The notes beneath the pieces were generated by a model that did not search any database, was not told where the DNA came from, and worked only from the letters and a program-made list of their open reading frames with translations. From Jaltomata sinuosa (lineage: Eukaryota > Streptophyta > Magnoliopsida > Solanales > Solanaceae): a stretch of 64,000 nt of DNA. Shown piece by piece: positions 11,909 to 22,293 of this stretch; positions within the stretch are counted from its first letter, which is position 1, and every line of letters starts with the position of its first letter. The stretch spans positions 124,001 to 188,000 of the forward strand of contig QJPP01001533.1 in NCBI GenBank assembly GCA_003996215.1, read 5' to 3'. A program made the translations under genes and the position numbers.

Positions 11909-12955
11909 CATCTGATTTTTTTACGAATTTAGACTCGGATACGCTCTGGTCACCCTTTGAGAGGGTTGTTGAGACTTTTATTATTTGATTTATACCCGAG
12001 TATACTTCGGCCACCCTTTGAGAGGGTCTTTTGAGATTACTACTACTATTTTAGACTCGGTTCAATTCCAGGCACGTACTTTGAGGCTCAGGTTAACTAA
12101 GATTTCGCGTTCATTACTGTATATGGTCAGGGACCTCCATGGGCCCTCTGTTCCATGACTTGGCTAGGAGCCAAGCATGCCGGAGGAGGGGTATATGGCA
12201 TAGGATGAGGTATAGTGGGCATGTCCCACCAGTATACCGCCATGTATTCTAAACTCTCTCTTTTTATATACTATTGTTGCAAGGATCCAAGTGTATTTTT
12301 CTTCTTACACCTACGTTCTATGTATATTGGTTTTTTGTGCTAGCATTGTTTGTTATTACTCTTGGTTGTCTGTTCTCTATTCTAGTTCCATGTGCTTCCT
12401 TGATTATTTTCCGTGACTGCTTTCTTGCTATCTGCTACTTACTGTTTTTATATCTTATATGCGCTCAGTCGGCCGATGATGCCTACTGAGTACCCGTTGT
12501 CTTGGTACTCATACTACACTTCTATATTTCTTGGTGCAGATATTAGTTGATCTTTCGCCGTTGATCGCGTTGGAGACTCGTGCGGCCTTTAGGAGATTCG
12601 GGGCTAGGGTAAGTGCCTAACGGTCGGGGCTTGTCTACATCTCATCTTTTGTATTGATACTCCTTGTACTTTTGGAGATGGATTTATATTGTATTTTGTT
12701 ACTTCTAGCACTTGTACTCTATTAGAAGCTTTTGTACTGTCGATACCAAGTCTTGAGGTTGGTATAGTATCATTTATGTATATAATCAGATTTTGCTTCC
12801 GCTTTGTCTACTTTTACATTCTGCTTCCGCTTATTTCTGCTTATTGTGCATTCTGGTTAGGTAGTAACCTATTACTAATCCGGGCTCTAGGAATTGGTTC
12901 GCCTACTGGGAGGTTATAGGTGCCATCAAGACCTGAGAAATCAGGTTGTGACAGC

Positions 12956-12968
12956 TTGGTATCAGAGC
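12956..12968 (+). promoter_or_regulatory. Primer-binding site, initiator Met tRNA
   Basis: TTGGTATCAGAGC lies two bases after the LTR end GTGACA. TGGTATCAGAGC is the standard plant initiator-Met-tRNA complement. Confidence 0.92.
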
Positions 12969-13159
12969 TCTAGGTTCACCGGTGTCATGGTACAGAAGCA
13001 AGTGTCTAAATATAGTCTCGCGGATTGGTACGATGACATCCGTATCTTATGTGCGAGAGGCTACAGTTCATTGTTAGGAAAAGTTTCATCTTCTTGGCTC
13101 CTTGTCATGCGTTCCTGGCTCTACTGACTTCTAAACTCTGGTTGCTTCATTCCTTCTCA

Positions 13160-14060
13160 AATGCCTAAGATGAGTTCGACAGCGGTTGGTGTTGAAGCTT
13201 TTGTACCTGTTGCTTTTGTGCTTTCGTCAGCGCCAGAACTTCAGAGTGAGGGTTTACCGCACCAGATAGGGGGTGTGGGGTCAGCCTAGCCTCCGATTGG
13301 ATTTATTGCTACACCAGTTCTTCAGCAGGGTTGTCTGTCGTTATTGGAGTACGAGGCGAGATTTCATGAGATGGTTAGGCATACTGCTAGGACTGTGCCT
13401 TCAGAGTTTGATAGGGTTTAGAGTTATGTCGAAGGTTTGATTTCACCGCTTCGCTTGGCGACTGAGCATTTGGTTACGGATGGGACTACCTTCTTTCAGG
13501 TAGTGGATCATGCTTGGGCTATCGAGGGTTTATGCCATGAGGCTTATGGAGGTAGTGCTAAGAAACGTCATCGCCAGGATAGTTCCCGAGGTTCTCAGAC
13601 TCGAGGTAAGGGATTCTCCACCAGAGATAGGTTCCATTGCTTCTTATCAAGCAGGCCTGGTTAAGTTTCTCCAAAGGTTCCAGAGGGTGGTTGTGTAGGA
13701 CAGGTTGAGCAGAGTAGACAGGTCTCGGATCATATCCTTCGGGTTTGCCTTCAGAGGGTGTAGGTCGTGGTGGCCGGTCAGGTTCAGTGAGATCTTCCCG
13801 TCAGACTTCATCTGGTAGAGGATGTTTTTGGTATGGTGAGCGGGGGCACTTTGCTAGGAATTTCCCCATGATTGTGTATCCCGGTCAGCTGGTTGTTATG
13901 ATTGTGGAGAGATTGGTCACCCTTATAGATCTTGTCCCCGGTACGGGACGGTTGGGCCTTTAGTTTCGACTACTCAGTCCGGAGTTAGATCCTGTAAGCT
14001 TGATACTCCACCTGCTGAGCCAGAGTTAGAAGTTCCTGATACCGTTGCTCCAGGTTAGGA
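13160..14060 (+). pseudogene. Gag remnant of gypsy element
   Basis: An ATG near 13160 opens a short stretch with stops. The recognisable pieces are LLEYEARFHEMVRHTART near 13345, LISPLRLATEHLVTDGTTFF and QVVDHAW at 13440-13520, then the zinc knuckle CFWYGERGHFARNFP at about 13825-13870. These match the second half of chromovirus Gag, where the knuckle is normally CX2CX4HX4C; here the second and last Cys are replaced (Tyr, Phe). The conserved first half of the gag domain is absent between the N-terminus and LLEYEARF, and a stop follows EFDRV. Gag packages RNA into particles, and this copy cannot do so. Confidence 0.75.
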
Positions 14061-16867
14061 TTTTGCTACCTTCGACTTGTGATGGTCCTGCTCGCATTGC
14101 GATTTTATTCTTTCTGACGTTTAATTGCTTATATGCCTACCTGCTACTTGTTTAGTTGTTTGATTTCCTGATTGTAGTATCTATGCGTTGTTTTCTTGGT
14201 AGTATATTCTTTAGTAGCAGATGGGGGTGAGTTAGCCTTGTGAGGTGTTTTACTCGGAGTTGTAGCTCGTGGGTAGTTCTTATTAGTCTATTTTTTTGGT
14301 TGGGTTTGTTCCTGTTTCGCTGTGGCTGTAGACTTATGCTGAGTCTTCCCTTTTGAGAGGTCCTAGATGGTTGATTGCCTAGGCTGTTATCTAGCGTGGC
14401 TAGAGGTTCTTGTTTTGGTTTGGTGTTACCGGTAATTGTGCCAAAGTTGAGATTTTGTCTTCAGATGGGAGATGGTGTTTATGCTAGTGAGCATGGTCTG
14501 GTTGTGTTTTTGGGTGATTAGAATCAACCCTCTTTATTTGGTTAGTTTAGGAGGTTGGCAGGAATGTGGGTTTTTCCCATAGTCTCCCTCAGTTTCTTGT
14601 CCGGTTGGGTTGTCTTATCATTTTCCCCGGTTCCAGTTGCAATGAATTTCGATCGTAGTCCTTTTGTTGAGCCTTTGCTTGTGGCATTGTGATTGAGTTT
14701 GGCTTTAGCATTTTAGACTAAGTGTTGATCGTAGCCTCGTGGTTGAGATGTATTCGTAGCATTCTGGGTGAGTCGGGCATCCGGCCTATTTTCTCCTGTC
14801 TTGTTGAGTTTTGATAATGTAAGTTTTGGAGCTAAGGGAATGGCTCCAGGTTCTTATTTTTAGAAAGGAGTTTGTAAGGTTCAGTATATGCTACGAAAAG
14901 GTTTTGTTGGGTTGAAAAAGGAGGGAGATGACTCCTTGTTTATGCTTATGTGTTTAGTAGTTGGCTGAGGTGACGACGAAGGTTTGCTTTGGGATTGTGT
15001 GTTGGTGATTTTATTCGGCCATCTACAGATTGCAGTGGTTTCCTTCGATTGGTTTGAGATTTCAGTAGCAGCTGCGGTTTTGGCAACTTGTTATTCAAGC
15101 CTAGTTGACTTCGATTCCTATGGGTTCATTGGCATTATATGAGTCTACTCGCGGGTTCAACAGAAGTATTGGTTGGTAAATTAGGATTTGGTTTCAGAAT
15201 CATGGCTTGGCAGGTTACATCGGATGTTTCGTGGCAGTTTCTATTTGGTTGTAGCATCCTAGTGCCGGGAGGCAGTGGGTGTGGGCAACTTATCTTCTTT
15301 ACTTCAGTTCGGATGCGGCTGTTGGCCTTGGGAACCTAATCCTTAGCTAACCTCTATTTTAGGCTGGATATTCCTGACTTCAGCGGTGCTCTTCATGGTA
15401 AGAAGTTTCTTCCTTCTTTGTTGGACAGATGTAGTGGCATAAGTTCTAGAACCAGCGATGATGTATTGTACATGGTCAGGTTGTACAAGTTGAGACTATG
15501 GAGCCTATTCTTGGGTTTTAACAATACTTTGAGGTTTATGGTCGTCTTAATTTGCCGAGAGTTTGAAAGCTTGTTTAATTAATTCTCTAAGGGTTGTCTT
15601 TCACGTGGGGTTCCAGTAATAGTTAGACTCAGCCAAGATGGACTAGAAGTTCGGTATGGTATATGCTTTGAAATGGTTGGTGGTGTGCAGATCCGGTAGA
15701 GTGGTTGATTTGAGCCAAAGGGGCGAGATGATATTATATGCAAACTTCTATGGCTAGATGGCAACTTTGAACCCCGGGCACCTTTTTCTTTGCTTACGGG
15801 TGTACTAACTTGATATTCGTGGTATGGTAGGCTCCTTCCCGAGTTGAGATTTGTAAAGCAAACTCAAGTCCGAATGGGGTTCAAGTATTCAGAGTAGCAG
15901 CAGGTACTTCTTGGGGTTTGGAGCTTAGCGATGGTTACGGGCTTCGTCGCAAACTCACCACACTCCTTGCAGAGGCTTAGTTTTGGTTTTGGCCTTTTGG
16001 GCAGGTTGCCCTGGTTCATTCGCTTCCGGTTGATTCAGACTCGGTATGGTGCAACGGTTGGGTTCTTTTTACAGTTTGGAAGCTTTTTCGCCAACACAAG
16101 GTATTCATATATGCCTTTCCTAACTTTGGTGTGCAGACTTCAGTCGGATTCAGATGGGTTGATCAGTTGGGTTCAGTTAGCGAGTTTGGTGTTGGCAAAA
16201 GTGTTCTTCCATCGCTTGATGGTCAGTTGGGTCAGGTAACTCAGTTTTTCGAGGACCTTCTACGGGTTGTTATCTTGGATGGCAAAAGTTAGTAGTCAAC
16301 AGCTTGACTTTGATAGGACTTGAGTATAAAGGGTGACTTCGCTCGTGGTAGAGTATGAGCGGGAACTATGGGTCTCCGGTGTGTTAGTTGCTGCTTCGAG
16401 GATGGTTTGAGTGTTTGACTTGTATGAAGCTTCTTGGTTGTGGTACGAAAGGATTTAGTTCAGAATAAAAGGGTTGTGCAGATCAGTGGGTTCATGAGTT
16501 AGAGTGTTGGTTATTGGCTTTTCTGTTAAACTTGGTTACGGTCTCGAAGATTCGGGTTATGTGTGTTGATCGCCTTGCTTCTCTGGTTTCAGTGTGCATC
16601 GGTGTTTCCGGTTGAGATTCTCGGGGTTCAGTTTTAGTTGGAAGATCTTTGGAGTTTGGGAGTTTGAGGTTGGAATCTAGCTTGGCTAGTAAGAAGTTTA
16701 GGCTTAGTTGCCCTCTTTGGTTCTTCTCTGTTGGGTGTCGTCCAGTCGAGGAGGCTACCCAGGTTGTCTGAGAGAGTATTGCGGGCTTCGTATCCTCTTT
16801 TCTTAAATCTTTATTTTCTCCTTCTTTCTTGACTTTCGAGGACGAAAGTCTTTTTAGTAGTGGATGA
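14061..16867 (+). other. Interior of the LTR element without recognisable pol
   Basis: 2.8 kb, G/T-rich on the plus strand (many TTGGTT, GGTTTG words). No protease, YXDD, RNase H, HHCC or DDE motif was found in the frames examined, and the ORFs are all short (at most 102 codons). It ends in CGAGGACGAAAGTC and TTTAGTAGTGGATGA, which mark the end of pol and the degenerate polypurine tract before the 3' LTR. This fits a large non-autonomous (LARD-like) derivative. Confidence 0.65.
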
Positions 16868-17544
16868 TGTAATGACCCTTCTGGTCATTTACGCGTGTTT
16901 GCCTTTCTTGTACTGTTAGAGCTTTTCTGTAGCGGCCCCAAGTCATTTATGACTTGCTGGGACCAGTAGTTCGGTGCCCGGGCCGTTTGTTTGGTCTTTT
17001 TGTCCATTCCTGGTTTAAGAGCTTTTAACTTTGGAAATCATTGACTTCAGTCAACATTCTTGGTGAACGTGCTCGGAATTGAATTCCGACAGTTTTGTTA
17101 GCTCCGAAGCATAGACTTTGGTCTAGAAGGACCTTTGGTCGGGATCCTGGAGCTTTTCTGCTTGGAATTCCCTCTCATTCTGTGTTTTCAAGCCAATTAG
17201 GCTTGTTAGGTTGACTTTGGTCAACATTCGGAGAAAACGGCCTCAGATGGAAATTCCGTTAGTGTCGTTACCTCAGGAATGTCGAGTTTGTGTTAGTTAG
17301 TTGGTTGGTTCGGGTTTCGGATGAGCCGGGCTCACTTTGGGTGTTTGGTTGGCATTAGCTAGTGTTGACTTGGGTCAATATTCTTCCGAAAGGACCTCCT
17401 ATGGAAGTTTCATCAATTCTGTTGAGTCCGAAACATCATTTCCACTCTAATAGCACTATTAGTTTTTGAGTATCGGGTTCTGATTGTGCCCGGAATGCCC
17501 CGTAGAAGTTTTTGGCTGTTACTCATTTTTCTGCTTCTGGTGGC

Positions 17545-17715
17545 CTTCAGCGCGATCGCGCTCCCTTAGCGCAATTGCGCTGGCCTGTGATTTACCATTC
17601 AGCGTGATTGTGCAGGTCTGTGTTTTTCATTTCAGAGCAATCGCGCTCCTGTAGCGCGGTAGCGCTGGTCTGATGTTTCCTTCAGCGCGATAATGCTGCT
17701 TTAGCGCGATAGAGC
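17545..17715 (+). repeat. CGCGATCGCG array in 3' LTR
   Basis: The counterpart of 10303-10497, with fewer and more mutated units (for example GCGCGATAATGCT). It still sits just before the TATA-like AATATAT. Confidence 0.75.
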
Positions 17716-18143
17716 TGACCAGCGACCAACAGCAATATATTTTTGGTCCTTTCGTTTTTCCAGCTCTTTTTCTCATTTGTTCCCAACTCTAACTTGAAAT
17801 TCCTCTCTACCAAATTTCTCCCATCAGTTCATAGCCTTGGGGAATACATTTAGTTGGGAGATTTTAGCTATTTCTTTGGCAATTGGTAAGTTCTCTTCTT
17901 CCCAAAGTTACTTTTCCTCCATTGTCACAAGACCTCCATTATTGCCATTTTCTAAAGCTTGGAATTTCCTTGAAGAATCTTCCCTCCTGAGCTTTGCATG
18001 ATCGTGGGCTCGGAGCTTTCGCTTCCTTAGCTTGCCTTCTCGTTGTGGTAAGTATCTTTTGGTTAATTTCTGAATTTATTTCTTGAAAATTCCTTCTTTA
18101 ATTCTTGACTTGAGCGGGCTGTTTTGAGCCCCAATTGTTGTCC

Positions 18144-18148
18144 GTTTT
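18144..18148. repeat. Left TSD of solo LTR (GTTTT)
   Basis: Perfect match to 21256-21260. The uninterrupted site is seen in the 5' LTR at about 10922 (GTCCGTTTTTGCTC). Confidence 0.9.
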
Positions 18149-21100
18149 TGTAATGACCCTTCCGGTCATTTCCACGTTTAAGTTTGAAGTCAAGCAAATC
18201 GGCAAAAGATATCGTAAGACCTTTAACAATTTTCTGAACTTTGGGTCAAATGTGTCGGGGCTTTTCTCCCAATATATAAAGAGTTAGAAGTCCCCCGAAA
18301 TACCAAATCGAAGGTCTACGAGTCTAGTTTCCAACGCACAAAACCGCACGTCCAAATAATCTCGGAGCAGAGAGTTATGACTGTTTTACCGCGGACTGTC
18401 TGGCAGAAAACGGGTTACGAACCGGGTCGCGAATCGGGTCGGGTTTAACCCGATTTAAGCTTCAATTTTACGTTTTAAAATGCCATTTCAGTTCCGAAAC
18501 AGTGATAAAATATAAGGGAGGATCTCGAGATAATTCTTGAATATCAAAATCGTGCGTAGGCAAATTACGAGCCTAAACTTAAGAACTTCATTAGCATCGT
18601 GCGTGTAATTGAAATAATTATTTAAAAGTTGAATTTGGTAAAAATTATATTATTATTACCTTTTCAAAATATTTTAAACGTCTTATGAAAAATATGTTTG
18701 GTACGATATAAGTGTTTACGTATTTATTTTATAAAGTTTTTATACTCCGTAATATTTTAACGGAGATAGTAAATTTAATTATGTTAAAATTTATTATTAT
18801 AATATAGTAGGTTTTATTAGAAATGATTTTCTAATAATTATGGTATATTTAAAATACTATAATTATTTACCACGAATTTACGCAATACCCGAATATATAT
18901 CTAACGGAGGGAATTGGTTGCCACCTCCACCCCCACGTGTAAGTGGAAGGTGAAGGCAGCAAATGGGAAAGGTGGCCAGCAAATGGGAAAGGTGGCAGCA
19001 TGTCTGCACTTATATATATTAGGTTAATGGCTGAAAGTAATTTACCTATATATATATATATTACTGTTGCACACAACTTGCACAGTATTAAATGCTCATT
19101 CACGTGAGAGGTTTTGTGGTGAGAAAAATATATTTGATAAAGTAAATCAATTATCTTGTCAAGTTATTTCTTCCCAAATTCGATTCCGATTCCGATTTAA
19201 TTTTGGATTCTCTCGGAGTGGTTCGAGCTTGGACATCGTGTTCCAGCAGCTTGTCGTCGGACGACAGGTAGGTTACGGTTTAATTTCCCCAGACTCCGTA
19301 TATATAGAATAAAATTGTATTAATGGGCATCCTTGGGTTGGTATTAGGTTGGTACCACAGACCTTGACCGCTTTATTCATGTCCGCTATTTTTTTATTCC
19401 TCCGTTGTTTGTAGTATTTGGCGATATATTTCATTTATTTACCCTTGCGGTCCTGTGAGGGCCTTATTGACTCTGGAACATAGACGGTGGGATTTTGGGA
19501 ATGTCCGCGAGTCCCGGGCATAGAATTATCCTTCTAGGCTGGTTATGCTTGCTGAGTAGCTGTGGGCCTGTGCAGGGTCGGTAGGTTGATTGTAAGCTGT
19601 TGAGCAGCTATTGTTGTGTGTGAGCATATCATTTCCATGCATATAAAGAGGTTTTATCGATGTTTTACAGTGGTTTTGGCTTTGGGCCTACTGACACTGT
19701 TTTCTAAACCTTGCATGGCCCGGGGGGCCGTTTTTGATGGAAATGATTTGGAAATGGTTGATTTCACTTGTGGTTTAAAATCATCAGTTTTACTATTATC
19801 ACTAGACTCGGCAGGGCCGGAGTGCTAGATGAGTTTTCTTACTACTTGAGATGATTTTTAGCTTCGGTTGGACCGAGCACATGAGATGACTTTTTACTGT
19901 TTAGACCCGGCGACGCCCGGGCACCCTTGGAGGGGTTTTTCAGATATTTTCCTACTATTTTTTAGTCCTGGACGGGGTCTGGGCATGCATATTTGAGACT
20001 GGTTCTATATCTTGATATTGAGACTGGGACTCTATCTTGATACATGTTCTGATACTGAGATATGGTATGGGGTCGAGGACCTCCATGGACCTTGCTATCC
20101 GGGCCAGGAGCTACGAGCTGCGTGTGCCGGAAGAGGGGTATACGGGGGAGTAGAGGTATACGGGCAGAGACCTTCCATGGAACCTACCTGCTGGGCCGGA
20201 TCGGCGCCGGAGGAGGTACATACAGAGATACTATGGCACTTGAGATCTTCATGCATCATATCATTCATGGTTCGAGGTTCCACCCTTGTTTTTGTGCTGA
20301 TTGTACGCTCCGGTAATGGGATGCGGAGGGTTTTTTCACTTGTGCTGTTCCTCGGTTGTATGGGCGGCCGAGGGACTGTAGGTAGACTTTTGCTATACTT
20401 CGAGTTGTTCTTTAGGGATGAAGTATGAGATTGGTTACTGCTAACGGTAGTTTCTGGATTTGAGATTGTTATGATTAGTTTGGGTTGATTCATGCTTGAG
20501 CATGCCTATTATTACTCTTTCTCTCTTCTTCTTACACTTGAGGTTACCGGTATACCGTCCATTTCGTAAACTTATTTTGTATACACTGTTGTTGCAAGGA
20601 TCCCCAGGTGCGTTGTTTCTTACTTTCACCTGTGCCTTTGGTGTGTATATTCTGCTTACTAGCCTCATCTGTGTTTCTGTTGATTTCCCTCTGGGCTAGT
20701 TCCTGTGTACCTTTCGTTGATTTCTGTGACTACTTGCTTCTATTCTGTCTATTACTGCTCTTTTATCTTATATGTGCCCAGTCGGCCTATGATACCTACT
20801 GGGTACCTTATGCTTCGCATTTGGTGCTCACCCCTACCCCCTGCATCTTTGGGTGCAGATCCTAGTGTGGGCCATCGCCGGTAGATCATTGAGATTCGTG
20901 CTTGGAGATCTGTTGAGGACTACTTCAGTCTGAGGGTGAGCTCTTGGCGATCGGAGCTTAGCTTTAGTTTATCTTTTGATTCATGTTCTCTATTTCCATT
21001 CAGAGACATCTGTATATATAGTTTTGGTTACTTGTACTCCATGTATGTAGTTGGCTCTGTACTATGATACCAGGTCTTGGGGTTTGGTTTAGTTTTCCGC

Positions 21101-21255
21101 ATTTGTATATATTTACATTCATATTATCTATTTTATTCGTCTTGTTCTCTTATTTGTTAGATAGTAGCCCATTACTAGCTGTTCTGGGCTACAGGGATTG
21201 GTTCACCTACCGGGGGTTGGAGGTGCCATCATGACCGAGAAATCGGGTCGTGACA
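18149..21255 (+). mobile_element. Solo LTR nested in the 3' LTR (3.1 kb)
   Basis: It starts TGTAATGACCCTTCCGGTCA and ends ATCGGGTCGTGACA, with a perfect 5-bp TSD. There is no interior, PBS or polypurine tract, so it is the product of LTR-LTR recombination of a related but distinct family (the first ~30 bp and the terminal ~60 bp match the host LTR, while much of the middle differs). It holds GAATCGGGTCGGGTTTAACC-type inverted repeats near 18430 and a TATATATAT tract at 19011-19060. Confidence 0.92.
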
Positions 21256-22021
21256 GTTTTCGCTCAAATTTTGAACATGCGCTCCCGGGATGGTAAGGAA
21301 CACATGTGTCTTTTTCATTTCTGGTTTCAATTTGTGGGGCCCACGGGCCCGTTTGTGACCCTGATTTCAAAACGGGTATGTTTATGGTATTATGGGTATT
21401 ATTAGTCTTATTTTGATGTATAGATTATTGTGTTGATAGCGGTTTTTTGATTTGGAGCTTTCCAGAGCAGTTCGAGCCTGGGCGATGCCGTCCCCGCAGC
21501 AATTCATCGGACGACAGGTAGGTTATGGCTTTTCGTACCTAGACTCTGCGTATATAGGCTATAACTGCATTAATTAGTATCCTTGGGCGGGATGTTATAG
21601 ATTGGTACCCCAGACCTCGTCCGCCTTTTCTCTCAGTTTATTTCATATGCTGGTTGTAGTATTCGTGTAGTATTGTATATCACCCTTGTGATCCTGTGTG
21701 GCCTTGTGTTAACTCTGGAACATAAACGGTGGGTGATTTGGGAATGTCCGCGAGTCCTGGATATAGAGATATCCTTTTAGGATGGTTATGTCTGTTGAGT
21801 AGCTGTTGGGCCTGTGCAGAGGAGATAGGAAATGTTTGTGAGCCGTTGGGCTAATTTATATTTGTGTGCGAGCATATCATCCATGAAAAAGGCTTTTCCT
21901 TGCATGTTGTACTTCGATTTTGGCTGCGAGCCACTATAGATGATTTTTCCTAAACTTGCATGGCCCCGGGGGCCCATTTTTGGTATAACCTAATGATGAC
22001 ATGGGATTTTGGATAATTTCA

Positions 22022-22293
22022 CACTTGATTTTTCTACTGATACTAGGCTCTGCCGGGTGGAGTACTACACTTGATTTTTCTACTGATGCTAGGCTCTGCC
22101 GGGCGGAGTACTACACTTGATTTTCTACTGATACAAGCTCTGCCGGGCAGAGTACTACACATGATTTTGTACTGATACTAGGCTCTGCCGGGCGGAGTAC
22201 TACACTTGATTTTCTACTGATACTAGGCTCTGCCAGGCGGAGTACTACACTTGATTTTGTACTGATACTAAGCTCTGCCGGGAGGAGTACTAC
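22022..22293 (+). repeat. 45-bp minisatellite, six copies, in 3' LTR
   Basis: The same unit as 11682-11908 with one extra copy. The extra copy must have been gained or lost after insertion, because both LTRs start identical. Confidence 0.9.

Larger units (their letters stand above)
9623..12953 (+). repeat. 5' LTR (3.33 kb)
   Basis: It starts TGTAATGACCCTTCCGGTCA and ends TCAGGTTGTGACA. It contains a CGCGATCGCG array (10303-10497), a TATA box (10511-10517) and a 45-bp minisatellite with five copies (11682-11908). Relative to the 3' LTR it lacks about 540 bp, at the join CCCACCA/GTATACC near 12230. Confidence 0.92.

Noticed and set aside
11722..11988. An ORF encoding a repeated LDFLLILGSAGRSTT-type protein
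   Set aside because: It is a translation of the 45-bp LTR minisatellite. The unit length is a multiple of three by chance, and the 3' LTR copies do not keep the frame throughout.
19011..19060. A TATA-box promoter for a host gene in the TATATATAT tract
   Set aside because: It lies inside a solo LTR with no open frame downstream; at most it is the LTR's own promoter.
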